Source of the DNA: Deltaproteobacteria bacterium
GTDB taxonomy: Bacteria; Bacillota; Desulfotomaculia; Desulfotomaculales; JAGUVT01
Length of the DNA stretch: 54,888 nt
Direction: 5' to 3'
Assembly: GCA_020062745.1 (NCBI GenBank)
Contig: JAGUVT010000021.1
Span: 1 to 54,888 of the forward strand
Shown one piece after another: positions 1-8,162 of this stretch. Position 1 is the first letter of the stretch; every line of letters starts with the position of its first letter. Position numbers and translations under genes: made by a program. The notes under the pieces are model-generated. The model ran no database searches, was not told the origin of the DNA, and saw only the letters and a list, made by a program, of their open reading frames with translations.

Positions 1-64
1 CAGCTATCAGCTATCAGCTATCAGCTATCAGCTATCAGCTATCAGCTATAGCTAATAGCTGAGA
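1..64. repeat. heptanucleotide tandem repeat (AGCTATC)n
   Basis: About seven head-to-tail copies of the 7-mer AGCTATC, decaying into AGCTAATAGCT just before the radA ribosome binding site. Read on the other strand it is (GCTGATA)n, which links it to the repeats near 7.2, 16.0, 16.7 and 36.7 kb. The window edge cuts it, so its full length is unknown. No coding potential is seen. Confidence 0.9.
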
Positions 65-82
65 AACCGGGGGGCGTCTGTG

Positions 83-1438
83 ATGCGGGTAAAATCCACA
101 TATTACTGCCATGCCTGTGGCCAGCATTCCGCCCGCTGGATGGGACGTTGCCCCGGTTGCGGGGAATGGAATACGCTGGTGGAGGAACCAACCAGGCAGG
201 CGCCCAACACCGGCGCCGGCCTGGCCGGCGCTCAGCCGCCCTGTCCGGTTACTCTTGTTTCGGCCGGAGCGGAGGAGCGTTTTACTACAGATATGGCGGA
301 AGTAGATCGGGTGCTGGGTGGCGGAGTGGTACCGGGCTCTTTGATTCTGGTCGGCGGTGACCCCGGTATCGGCAAGTCCACCCTGCTCTTGCAGGTAGCC
401 TATCTGGTCAGCCGGGCACTAAAAGTGCTCTACATTTCAGGCGAGGAATCCACCCGGCAGGTGCGCCTGCGGGCAGAGCGTCTGGGAGCGCTTTCACCCG
501 ATCTTTTTCTGGCTGCCGAGACCGATCTTGGTTTAATCGAACAGTATCTGCAAGATCTTACTCCTCAGCTGGCTGTTGTTGATTCTATCCAGACCGTGTC
601 TTGCAGCGAGATAACATCTGCTCCAGGCAGCGTGGGGCAGGTACGGGAATGTACGGCCCGCTTGATGCGGCTGGCTAAAAGTACAGGCATTTCACTTTTT
701 TTGGTCGGTCATGTGACAAAAGAAGGAATGCTTGCCGGGCCACGGGTGCTTGAGCATATAGTAGACACCGTCCTTTATTTTGAAGGGGACCGTCACCATT
801 CATACCGTATTTTGCGAGGAGTTAAAAACCGGTTTGGTTCGACCAATGAGATAGGCGTATTTGACATGCAGAAACAGGGGTTGGTAGAAGTAGCCAACCC
901 GTCTGCCTTGTTCCTTTTGCAACATCCTGACGGGATAGTGCCCGGTTCGGTGGTGGTAGCCGGTTTGGAAGGTACGCGTCCTCTACTGGTGGAGGTTCAG
1001 GCTCTTGTTTGCCCGACTGGTTTTGGGGTGCCCCGCCGGATGACTGCCGGTGTGGATTATAACCGGGCTGCGTTAATTACTGCTGTTTTGGAAAAGCGGT
1101 TGGGGCTCAGCTTGAGCAACTGTGACGTTTTTGTCAATGCGGTGGGCGGGGTAAAACTGGATGAGCCGGCGGTAGATTTAGGTATAGCTCTGGCCCTGGC
1201 GTCCAGTTTCCGGGACATTTCTGTTCGTCCCGGACTGGTGGCAGCCGGGGAAATTGGCTTAACCGGGGAGATAAGGCCGGTAAGTGGGATTGAAAAACGA
1301 TTGCATGAAGCAAGCAAACTGGGATTTACTTCCTGCCTGGTGCCCCGGCAAAACCTGCCCCTGGCTTTGATTGAAGAGATGGAAGTTATAGGTGTGGAAA
1401 CGCTGGCGCAAGCCATGGAATCAGCCCTGCAGAGGTGA
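83..1438 (+). CDS. radA: DNA repair protein RadA
   Basis: RadA (Sms) is a RecA-like ATPase that helps branch migration and processing of recombination intermediates. The 451-residue product has the full family layout: an N-terminal zinc finger (Cys9, Cys12, Cys23, Cys26), a Walker A motif GGDPGIGKS at residues 91-99, the RadA-specific KNRFG motif at 248-252, and a C-terminal Lon-protease-like domain from about residue 290. A GTG lies one codon upstream at 80, but the ATG at 83 is better spaced from the G-rich SD at 68-75. The stop is 4 nt before disA, so the two are probably co-transcribed, as in many Firmicutes. Confidence 0.97.
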   Translation: MRVKSTYYCHACGQHSARWMGRCPGCGEWNTLVEEPTRQAPNTGAGLAGAQPPCPVTLVSAGAEERFTTDMAEVDRVLGGGVVPGSLILVGGDPGIGKSTLLLQVAYLVSRALKVLYISGEESTRQVRLRAERLGALSPDLFLAAETDLGLIEQYLQDLTPQLAVVDSIQTVSCSEITSAPGSVGQVRECTARLMRLAKSTGISLFLVGHVTKEGMLAGPRVLEHIVDTVLYFEGDRHHSYRILRGVKNRFGSTNEIGVFDMQKQGLVEVANPSALFLLQHPDGIVPGSVVVAGLEGTRPLLVEVQALVCPTGFGVPRRMTAGVDYNRAALITAVLEKRLGLSLSNCDVFVNAVGGVKLDEPAVDLGIALALASSFRDISVRPGLVAAGEIGLTGEIRPVSGIEKRLHEASKLGFTSCLVPRQNLPLALIEEMEVIGVETLAQAMESALQR

Positions 1439-1442
1439 AATT

Positions 1443-2540
1443 GTGAAAGAAGAAAAGATTGAAGACAGGTTGTTAAAGGTTTTACGTATTGTTGCTCCGG
1501 GTACTCCGTTGCGGGAAGGGTTGGAAAATATCTTACGGGCTAAATCCGGCGGACTGGTTGTGCTTGGGGATTCACCAGAGGTGATGGAGATTACCGAAGG
1601 TGGTTTTACCATTAATGCCGAATTTAATCCGGCTAATCTTTATGAACTGGCTAAAATGGATGGGGCTATTATTTTAAGCGGCGATGTCCGGCGAATCCTG
1701 GCGGCTAACACCCAACTCGTACCTAACCAGAACATACCTTCCAGCGAAACCGGCATTCGCCACCGCACTGCCGAGCGGGTGGCCAAACAAACGGATACTC
1801 TGGTTATTGCCATTTCTCAGCGCCGGGAAGTGATTACACTTTATAAAGGAGCTTTGAAATATGTTTTGCGGGATCTGGGGGTGATCCTGACCAAGGCCAA
1901 CCAGGCTGTCCAAACTCTGGAGAAGTACCGGTCGGTGCTGGAGCGGGTGTTGGTAAATTTAAGCATTTTGGAGTTTGAAGATACGGCCTCTCTCTTTGAT
2001 GTGACAAAAGTAATTCAACGGCTGGAAATGGTTTTGCGGGTGGTCAAGGAAATTGAAAAATATACCAGCGAACTGGGCCAGGAGGGGCGCCTGATTACCA
2101 TGCAAATGGAGGAATTGGTGGTTGACGTGAAGGATGAAGGGCTGCTGGTGATTCATGATTATGCAACCACTATTGGCGAGAAAACACCGGCTGACATTCT
2201 CGGAATTATCGGCAGTTGGCCGGCCGAGGATTTATTAGATCTTTCGTTAATTGCCCGGGCCTTGGGTTATCCGGGCAGCGCCGGCATTCTGGAACAACAT
2301 GTGGCGCCTCGAGGGTACCGTATTTTAGAGAAAATCCCTCGCCTGCCGCTGCCGGTTATCGATAACCTGGTTAAAACTTTCTCCAACCTGAATAATATTT
2401 TAGATGCCTCTATTGAAGAACTTGATGAGGTTGAAGGTATTGGTGAAGTTCGGGCCCGTTCCATCAAAGAAGGCTTAAATCGTTACCATGATCAGCTTTT
2501 GCAGGAAAGGCATGGCGGAAAAAATATTATTGACAGATGA
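1443..2540 (+). CDS. disA: DNA integrity scanning protein DisA (diadenylate cyclase)
   Basis: DisA makes cyclic di-AMP from two ATP and, in Bacillus, pauses at DNA lesions to report damage before sporulation. The 365-residue protein shows the DAC catalytic motifs DGA (residues 73-75) and RHRTAER (106-112), a helical spine, and a C-terminal helix-hairpin-helix DNA-binding region (about 300-350, with VEGIGEVRA). The start chosen is GTG 1443 behind AGAGGTGA; an upstream in-frame ATG at 1392 lies inside radA without a matching SD. The radA-disA pairing fits a joint role in recombination and damage sensing. Confidence 0.97.
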   Translation: MKEEKIEDRLLKVLRIVAPGTPLREGLENILRAKSGGLVVLGDSPEVMEITEGGFTINAEFNPANLYELAKMDGAIILSGDVRRILAANTQLVPNQNIPSSETGIRHRTAERVAKQTDTLVIAISQRREVITLYKGALKYVLRDLGVILTKANQAVQTLEKYRSVLERVLVNLSILEFEDTASLFDVTKVIQRLEMVLRVVKEIEKYTSELGQEGRLITMQMEELVVDVKDEGLLVIHDYATTIGEKTPADILGIIGSWPAEDLLDLSLIARALGYPGSAGILEQHVAPRGYRILEKIPRLPLPVIDNLVKTFSNLNNILDASIEELDEVEGIGEVRARSIKEGLNRYHDQLLQERHGGKNIIDR

Positions 2541-2568
2541 TCTGAGATTATGTTAAAATATCTGCTTT

Positions 2569-2597
2569 TTGACAGCAGATTGTTCTTATGCTATAAT
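2569..2597 (+). promoter_or_regulatory. sigma-A promoter upstream of carD
   Basis: TTGACA (2569-2574), a 17-nt spacer, then TATAAT (2592-2597) with an extended -10 TGC. This is a perfect consensus promoter placed 35 nt before the carD start, so carD can be expressed apart from radA-disA. Confidence 0.9.
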
Positions 2598-2631
2598 TTA
2601 GATGTATAAAAACTTTTAGGAGGGTATGGTC

Positions 2632-3108
2632 TTGTTTAAAGTGGGTGATAAAGTGGTGTACCCGATGCATGGGGCAGGGGTGATCGAGACCATTGAGGAG
2701 AAGGAGATTTTAGGAGAGAAGCAATATTACTACGTTTTGAGACTGCCGGTTGGTGATATGAAAGTTATGGTTCCGATAGAAAATAGAAGAGAAATAGGTT
2801 TGCGGGAAGTTATTAACCGGGAAGAGGTACAGAAAGTTTTTCGTATTTTACGCGGCCAATGCACGGTTATGTCCCAAAACTGGAACCGTAGATACAGAGC
2901 CAATCTCGAAAAAATAAAAAGCGGCAACATTTTTGAGGTAGCCGAAGTGGTACGGAACCTGGTCAACCGGGATAAAGAGAAAGGTCTTTCCTCAGGCGAA
3001 CGAAAAATGTTGGATAGTGCCAGACAGATTTTAATCAGTGAGTTAGCTCTGGCCATAGAACTGGCAGAAGATGCAACTAAATCTCTTGTTGATCGCGCTT
3101 TTGCTTAA
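2632..3108 (+). CDS. carD: CarD/CdnL-family transcription regulator
   Basis: CarD/CdnL-type proteins bind the RNA polymerase beta subunit and stabilise open complexes at rRNA and other promoters. The 158-residue product opens with the RNAP-interaction (Tudor-like) domain, FKVGDKVVYPMHGAG, and continues into a basic helical C-terminal domain containing SQNWNRRYR and a conserved late helix. The start is TTG 2632, 7 nt after AGGAGGG. The ATG at 2626 is too close to that SD and would add two residues the family lacks. It has its own perfect sigma-A promoter. Confidence 0.93.
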   Translation: MFKVGDKVVYPMHGAGVIETIEEKEILGEKQYYYVLRLPVGDMKVMVPIENRREIGLREVINREEVQKVFRILRGQCTVMSQNWNRRYRANLEKIKSGNIFEVAEVVRNLVNRDKEKGLSSGERKMLDSARQILISELALAIELAEDATKSLVDRAFA

Positions 3109-3114
3109 AAATGA

Positions 3115-3146
3115 AATCAAGCTCATTCAAGCATGAGCGTTTGATT
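3115..3146 (+). terminator. hairpin after carD, possible terminator
   Basis: AATCAA-GCTCAT, a 6-nt loop, ATGAGC-GT-TTGATT: a two-segment stem with a small bulge beginning just after the carD stop. Only a short, broken T-rich stretch follows, so termination is plausible but not certain. Confidence 0.4.
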
Positions 3147-3202
3147 TATCACTTTCCATATAAAAGTATTGCAAAAATCTTTATTAATTGGCCTGAATGG
3201 AC

Positions 3203-3263
3203 TTGCATCCGCAGATGCACGTAAACCAGGTGTTGCGTCCGCAGGATGCATTTAAATCAGGTG
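3203..3263. repeat. imperfect tandem duplication of a ~30-nt hairpin unit
   Basis: Units 3203-3232 and 3233-3263 align almost throughout (TTGCRTCCGCA, then GATGCA, then AAAYCAGGTG). Each unit contains a small inverted repeat (GCATC/GATGC and GCRTCC/GGATGC). A T-run follows the second unit. The block sits in the leader of yacL. Confidence 0.7.
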
Positions 3264-3302
3264 CTTTTTTATTTTGATCGGAATAAGGAGGTGAGACGAT
3301 AG

Positions 3303-4439
3303 ATGAAAAAGGTAGTTTATGTTTTACTTATCTTAAGCTTTGCCACCGCTGGCTTTGCTTTCGGTCTTTATTTGCTGAGAGGTTCTCTGATTGTTTTTCC
3401 AGGAGGTTTTGCCGAGCATTTGCGGTTTGGTGTAGTTGGTTTGACCACCTTGATTGGTCTGGTTATGGGTATCTTTTTGGCTCCATGGCTTGTGCTCGGT
3501 ACGGTGCGCCTTACCGTTTTAATTGAACAGTATTTAAATAAAACACCGGCCCAGGATCTTTTAACGGGATCGGTAGGTTTGATAATCGGACTCATAATTG
3601 CTAATTTATTGGGCTCTATTCTTGCTTTTCTGGGATGGTTTGGCAAAATACTCTGGCCGCTTGTGACAATTATGCTCGGTTACCTGGGTTTGAGTATCGG
3701 AATTAAAAAGCGGGAAGATATTATGGGTCTTTTCGCTGGTTTTCACCGCTTTAGTAAAGAACGGTTGGCGAAGGTTGAAAATCGTCCGGGCAGTTGCAAA
3801 ATTCTCGATACCAGCGTAATTATTGATGGCCGGGTTGCTGATTTGGGCACCAGCGGTTTTATTGAAGGAGTGCTTTTGATACCGGCTTTTATCCTTGATG
3901 AATTGCGGCACATAGCCGACTCCCCTGATCTGCTTAAGCGCAACCGGGGACGGCGCGGTCTGGATATCCTGAATAAGATGCGCAAAGATAAGGATGCCGA
4001 GGTAAAAGTGCAGATTTATGATGACAACAGTGGTTTGGAGGATGTGGCCGAGGTTGATACCAAGCTGGTGAAACTGGCTCAGAAACTGGGCGCCAAGATA
4101 ATTACCAACGACTTTAATTTAAATAAGGTAGCCGAACTGCACGGCGTAAAGGTATTGAATATTAATGAACTGGCCAATGCGGTAAAGCCTGTAGTGTTGC
4201 CGGGTGAGGAGATGGTGGTACAGGTGGTCAAAGACGGCAAGGAAATGGGGCAGGGAGTGGCTTATTTGGATGACGGCACGATGATTGTGGTGGAGAGCGG
4301 CAGGCGTTTTATCAACCAGACCATTCCCGTGCTGGTAACCAGTGTACTGCAGACCGCAGCCGGACGGATGATTTTTGCCAGACCGAGATTAGATCGAAAA
4401 AGCGACGCTCATTACGATGAGGTGAAGGTTATTGGCTAA
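3303..4439 (+). CDS. yacL: PIN/TRAM domain membrane protein (YacL family)
   Basis: The 378-residue protein has about four N-terminal membrane segments (residues ~1-135), then a PIN nuclease-like domain starting at LDTSVIIDGR, whose Asp169 is the expected first metal ligand, and a C-terminal TRAM RNA-binding domain (GQGVAYLDDGTMIVVE). The family is found beside radA/disA/carD in Firmicutes; its substrate is not established. The start ATG 3303 follows AAGGAGGTGAG. The 3' end overlaps ispD by 8 nt, implying translational coupling. Confidence 0.92.
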   Translation: MKKVVYVLLILSFATAGFAFGLYLLRGSLIVFPGGFAEHLRFGVVGLTTLIGLVMGIFLAPWLVLGTVRLTVLIEQYLNKTPAQDLLTGSVGLIIGLIIANLLGSILAFLGWFGKILWPLVTIMLGYLGLSIGIKKREDIMGLFAGFHRFSKERLAKVENRPGSCKILDTSVIIDGRVADLGTSGFIEGVLLIPAFILDELRHIADSPDLLKRNRGRRGLDILNKMRKDKDAEVKVQIYDDNSGLEDVAEVDTKLVKLAQKLGAKIITNDFNLNKVAELHGVKVLNINELANAVKPVVLPGEEMVVQVVKDGKEMGQGVAYLDDGTMIVVESGRRFINQTIPVLVTSVLQTAAGRMIFARPRLDRKSDAHYDEVKVIG

Positions 4440-5121
4440 GGTGGCGGCTGTTATTCCGGCGGCGGGACAGGGCAGGCGAATGGGTACGGCAGTAAAAAAG
4501 CCTTTTCTTCTTTTAGGTGGTTTTCCAGTAATTTATTATACGTTGCGGGTAATGGAAGAGAGTCTGCTGATTGATGACGTGGTCCTGGTGGTCAGCCCGG
4601 ATGAAAAAGAACAGTGCCGCACTATGGTTTTAAGTGATTTCAGTAAGGTGAAAATTATAGTAACCGGCGGAGAAAAGCGTCAGGAGTCTGTTTATAACGG
4701 ACTCCTGGCGCTTTCCGCCGATACCCGGCTGGTGGTTATTCACGATGCGGTCCGTCCCTTTTTAGGTTTGGCAAATCTGCAGGCGGTGGTGAGAGCGGCG
4801 GAAACCTTTGGGGCAGCTACGCTGGCAGTGCCGGTAAAGGATACGGTAAAGGTGGCCGGTGAAGGCGGCTTTATAAATCAAACCCTGCCCCGCAACTCTC
4901 TCTGGCTTGCTCAAACACCCCAGGCTTTTCAGTACTCCCTGATTGTGGCTGCCCATCGGCGGGCCAGGGAGATAGGCTATTCCGGTACCGACGATGCCGG
5001 TCTGGTGGAGCTGGCCGGGCAGCCGGTAAAGCTGGTTTTCGGTTCCTATGAAAATATAAAAATAACGACACCGGAGGATTTGATTACGGCGGAGGCGCTG
5101 CTCCGCCGTAAAGGGGAGTAA
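4432..5121 (+). CDS. ispD: 2-C-methyl-D-erythritol 4-phosphate cytidylyltransferase
   Basis: IspD transfers CMP from CTP to MEP, the third step of the non-mevalonate isoprenoid route. The 229-residue protein has the nucleotide-binding N-terminus VIPAAGQGRRMG, the conserved HDAVRPF segment and the late TTPEDL motif. The start is TTG 4432 inside the end of yacL. It is followed after 2 nt by ispF, its pathway partner, so the two are one translational unit. Length and motifs are normal for the family. Confidence 0.96.
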   Translation: MAKVAAVIPAAGQGRRMGTAVKKPFLLLGGFPVIYYTLRVMEESLLIDDVVLVVSPDEKEQCRTMVLSDFSKVKIIVTGGEKRQESVYNGLLALSADTRLVVIHDAVRPFLGLANLQAVVRAAETFGAATLAVPVKDTVKVAGEGGFINQTLPRNSLWLAQTPQAFQYSLIVAAHRRAREIGYSGTDDAGLVELAGQPVKLVFGSYENIKITTPEDLITAEALLRRKGE

Positions 5122-5123
5122 TT

Positions 5124-5597
5124 ATGCGGGTGGGAATTGGTTACGACGTGCATCAACTGGTGGCCGGCCGGCCCCTGGTTTTAGGGGGGGTAGAAGTACC
5201 TTATCTGATGGGCCTGGACGGCTATTCCGATGCTGATGTGCTGCTGCATGCGGTCATGGATGCCCTGCTTGGGGCTGCCGGAGCGGATGATATCGGCCGG
5301 CATTTCCCGGACAGCGACCCCCGGTATAAAGAGGTTTCCAGCCTTTTTTTGCTGGGCCGGGTGGCACAAATTTTAGCCGGGCAGGAGCTGGCGGTGGGCA
5401 ATATCGATGCCGTTATCGTGGCCCAGGCTCCTCGCCTGGTTCCCTACCTTCCGCAAATGGAGCTGAATATTGCCGGTACCCTGGGTATTGCCCCGGAGCA
5501 GGTCAATGTCAAGGCCACCACTACCGAATGGCTCGGTTTCACCGGGCGTGGCGAAGGAATTGCTGCTTATGCCATATCCTGCCTGTTGAAAGCCTGA
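5124..5597 (+). CDS. ispF: 2-C-methyl-D-erythritol 2,4-cyclodiphosphate synthase
   Basis: IspF cyclises CDP-ME 2-phosphate to MEcPP with release of CMP. The 157-residue protein carries the metal-binding Asp8 and His10 in GYDVHQL, a third metal-ligand histidine in the LLHAVMDALLGA helix, and the conserved TTTEWLGFTGRGEGIAA end. The ATG start follows an AAAGGGGAG SD at the end of ispD. IspE, the enzyme between IspD and IspF, is not in this window. Confidence 0.97.
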   Translation: MRVGIGYDVHQLVAGRPLVLGGVEVPYLMGLDGYSDADVLLHAVMDALLGAAGADDIGRHFPDSDPRYKEVSSLFLLGRVAQILAGQELAVGNIDAVIVAQAPRLVPYLPQMELNIAGTLGIAPEQVNVKATTTEWLGFTGRGEGIAAYAISCLLKA

Positions 5598-5602
5598 AAA
5601 AT

Positions 5603-5632
5603 TTGCCTTTGATATTTGAGGGATGTTATAAT
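5603..5632 (+). promoter_or_regulatory. sigma-A promoter upstream of gltX
   Basis: TTGCCT (5603-5608), an 18-nt spacer and a perfect TATAAT (5627-5632) with an extended -10 TGT. It lies in the 101-nt gap between ispF and gltX. Confidence 0.6.
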
Positions 5633-5698
5633 TATCACCTAACAAGCATATAAAGAAACGTTTTTCTTAGATCTTGTTTTAGGTGGGGAGGATGAGTT

Positions 5699-7198
5699 TT
5701 GCCTGGTATTAAACAAGAAACACCGGCCGGCGGGACGGTACGGGTCAGGTTTGCGCCCAGCCCGACCGGGCCGCTGCATATCGGCGGGGCTCGGTCGGCT
5801 CTTTTTAACTGGCTTTTTGCCCGCCGTTACGGCGGTGTCTTCCTGGTACGGATCGAAGATACCGACCTGGAACGCTCGTCTAAGGTGTCGGAACACAGCA
5901 TTCTGGATGACTTGCTGTGGCTTGGTATAGACTGGGATGAAGGAATCAGGGTGGGGGGCGCCTGCGGGCCTTATCGTCAGACAGAGCGATTGGAGCTGTA
6001 CCGTAAACATGCCGGGGAACTTCTGGCGCGTCGTTACGCTTATTATTGTTATTGTAGTGAGGAGGACCTGGCAGCCGAGCGGGAGTCTTTGCTGGCGCGG
6101 GGTGAAATGCCCCGTTACCTCGGCCGGTGCCGCAGCCTTGACTCGGCCGGGCGTGCCCGGCTGGAAGGCGAGGGGCGTCGGCCGGTAGTACGGTTTAAAG
6201 TGCCTTCAGACCGGATCGTCAACATAAATGACCTGGTGCGGGGTGAAGTTTCTTTTGAGTGCAGTGGAATTGGTGATTTCATTATAATGAAGTCGGATGG
6301 AATCCCCACCTATAATTTTGCCGTGGTAGTGGACGATCATACCATGTCTATCAGTCATGTCATCCGGGCGGAGGAACATCTGTCCAATACGCCGCGGCAG
6401 GTTTTGTTATATGAGGCTTTGGGCTGGTTGGCGCCGGATTTTGCCCATATTTCCTTGATTCTGGGCAGGGATCGCAGTAAAATGAGTAAGCGGCACGGCG
6501 CCACCGCTATCGGGCAATACCGGGAAAAGGGCTACCTGCCTGAAGCGCTGGTAAATTTCCTGGCCCTTCTAGGATGGTCCCCCGAGGGTGAGGAAGAAAT
6601 CTTTTCCTTGGAGCAGTTGAAAGAAATGTTTTCCCTTGACCGGGTGGCTAAAAGCCCGGCAGTTTTTGACCTGGACAAGCTGAACTGGCTGAACGGCCAC
6701 TATATTCGCCGGTTACCGGTTGAAAGGCTTACCGAGTTGGCCATCCCTTTTCTGGAGAGAGCGGGTTATATAAAGCCGCCGGTTTCACCGGAACGGTATA
6801 ACTGGCTGAAACTGGCGGTCTCCTCCGTACAGGAATACTTAAGCTGCGTGGAAGAGGTTGTTGCCCATGTGGGGATTTATTTTACTGATGAGGTGACTCT
6901 CGAAGGAGAAGAAGCCGGGATAGTAATGGCTCAGGACCAGGTACCGGCAGTGCTGACGACATTGCGGGATAAGTTGTCCGGCGCCTGTGAACTGACCGCT
7001 CGATTAGCCAGGGAACTGCTCAAGGAAGTGGGCAAAGAAACGGGCGCTGGTGGTAAAAAAGTTTTTATGCCGGTGCGGATAGCCCTCACCGGGCGTACGC
7101 ACGGCCCGGAATTAAACCAGGTTATGGCTATTCTGGGCCGGGAAAAAGTTGCCGCCCGCCTGACAGCCGCCCTGGAAAGGGATAATAAGGATTTATAG
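5699..7198 (+). CDS. gltX: glutamyl-tRNA synthetase
   Basis: Charges tRNA-Glu (and possibly tRNA-Gln, which an amidotransferase would then convert; no glnS is seen here). The 499-residue class I synthetase has the HIGH-type signature HIGG at 27-30 and KMSKR at 261-265, with an all-helical anticodon-binding C-terminus. The start is TTG 5699; the nearby ATG at 5692 is out of frame and overlaps the SD GGTGGGGAGGA. No T-box is seen upstream. A repeat element separates it from cysE, but the gltX-cysE-cysS order is the classic Firmicutes one. Confidence 0.97.
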   Translation: MPGIKQETPAGGTVRVRFAPSPTGPLHIGGARSALFNWLFARRYGGVFLVRIEDTDLERSSKVSEHSILDDLLWLGIDWDEGIRVGGACGPYRQTERLELYRKHAGELLARRYAYYCYCSEEDLAAERESLLARGEMPRYLGRCRSLDSAGRARLEGEGRRPVVRFKVPSDRIVNINDLVRGEVSFECSGIGDFIIMKSDGIPTYNFAVVVDDHTMSISHVIRAEEHLSNTPRQVLLYEALGWLAPDFAHISLILGRDRSKMSKRHGATAIGQYREKGYLPEALVNFLALLGWSPEGEEEIFSLEQLKEMFSLDRVAKSPAVFDLDKLNWLNGHYIRRLPVERLTELAIPFLERAGYIKPPVSPERYNWLKLAVSSVQEYLSCVEEVVAHVGIYFTDEVTLEGEEAGIVMAQDQVPAVLTTLRDKLSGACELTARLARELLKEVGKETGAGGKKVFMPVRIALTGRTHGPELNQVMAILGREKVAARLTAALERDNKDL

Positions 7199-7313
7199 CT
7201 ATTAGCAGTCAGCGCTCAGCTTTTCAGCTTCATCCTCCTGCAGGCGCTGCTTTAGTGGCATGAATGTTTTTTCTTGTTTTTGCTGATTGCTGACGGCTGA
7301 TAACTGAGTGCTT
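7194..7313. repeat. inverted heptad-repeat element between gltX and cysE
   Basis: The left end contains AGCTATTAGCAGTCAGCGCTCAGC. The right end contains GCTGATTGCTGACGGCTGATAACTGAG, largely its reverse complement with 7-nt phasing. A unique middle of about 50 nt separates the arms. The transcript could fold into a long imperfect hairpin. It begins at the gltX stop codon and belongs to the same repeat family as 1-64. Confidence 0.7.
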
Positions 7314-7337
7314 TAATCAAAGGAGGGCTTTAAAACA

Positions 7338-8024
7338 GTGTTTGGCCGGTTACGCAGGGATATTCAGGCAGTTTTTGACCGGGATCCGGCTGCAAAGTCG
7401 GTTTTTGAAGTGTTGCTATGTTACCCTGGTTTACATGCCATCCTGATCCACCGGGTAGCCCATGCCCTTTATAAAAAACGCCTGTTTTTTTTGGCCAGGC
7501 TGATTTCCCATTTTTCCCGTTTCCTCACCGGCATTGAGATTCACCCGGGGGCGAAAATTGGAGAGGGACTTTTTATCGACCACGGTGCCGGTGTGGTGAT
7601 TGGCGAGACAGCGGAGATAGGAGATAATGTAACCATCTACCAGGGAGTTACTCTGGGTGGCACCGGTAAAGAGAAAGGCAAGCGGCACCCCACGATCGGT
7701 GATAATGTAGTGATCAGTACCGGCGCCAAGATTTTAGGCTCTTTTACTATTGGAGCCAACTCGAAGATCGGTGCCGGCTCGGTTGTATTAAAACCCGTTC
7801 CGCCCAACTGCACGGTGGTCGGTGTGCCTGGCCGGGTGGTGGCAATGGCCGGACAGCCGCTGGAAGCTGTTGATGACTTACGCCATGATCTGCTGCCCGA
7901 CCCTGTTGCCGAAATGTATCAGTGTATGCGGAAGAACATTGAGGAACTGGAAAGACGGGTGCAGGAACTGGAGCGGCAAAAGGCGCCGACGGTAACACAG
8001 CAGGCGGACTGCGAAGTTCGCTAA
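7338..8024 (+). CDS. cysE: serine O-acetyltransferase
   Basis: CysE acetylates serine with acetyl-CoA, the committed step of cysteine synthesis. The 228-residue protein has a helical N-terminus ([20 protein letters not shown]) and a left-handed beta-helix of hexapeptide repeats with the active-site region [11 protein letters not shown]...[11 protein letters not shown]. The last ~25 residues look coiled-coil ([13 protein letters not shown]), a tail often seen in Firmicutes CysE. The start is GTG 7338 after AGGAGGGC. It lies next to cysS, linking cysteine supply with Cys-tRNA charging. Confidence 0.95.
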   Translation: MFGRLRRDIQAVFDRDPAAKSVFEVLLCYPGLHAILIHRVAHALYKKRLFFLARLISHFSRFLTGIEIHPGAKIGEGLFIDHGAGVVIGETAEIGDNVTIYQGVTLGGTGKEKGKRHPTIGDNVVISTGAKILGSFTIGANSKIGAGSVVLKPVPPNCTVVGVPGRVVAMAGQPLEAVDDLRHDLLPDPVAEMYQCMRKNIEELERRVQELERQKAPTVTQQADCEVR

Positions 8025-8059
8025 AGAGTTTGAGGTGCAGGTCTTGCAGCATGGTGGTC

Positions 8060-8140
8060 TGACACCTGAATTCTTAAAAAATTTTGTTTTTCTCTCCATA
8101 TTCTCGGTGTCCTCTGTGGCTAAATTTCTTAAAGCTTTTT
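8060..8140 (-). repeat. CACAGAGGA-type dispersed intergenic repeat
   Basis: Read on the minus strand this segment gives CCACAGAGGACACCGAGAAT followed by ATGGAGAGAAAAAC. It resembles a CACAGAGGACACAGAG-type intergenic repeat that I recall from many unrelated bacterial genomes (from memory, not checked). A minus-strand ORF through it is not a gene. Confidence 0.45.
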
Positions 8141-8162
8141 CCGGGGAGGAGGATTTCACAAG

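Noticed and set aside
1-64. CRISPR array
   Set aside because: The unit is 7 nt, without spacers; no cas genes nearby.
5598-8162. T-box riboswitch before gltX, cysE or cysS
   Set aside because: No T-box (GGTGGNACCGCG-like) sequence or specifier stem found in the gaps.
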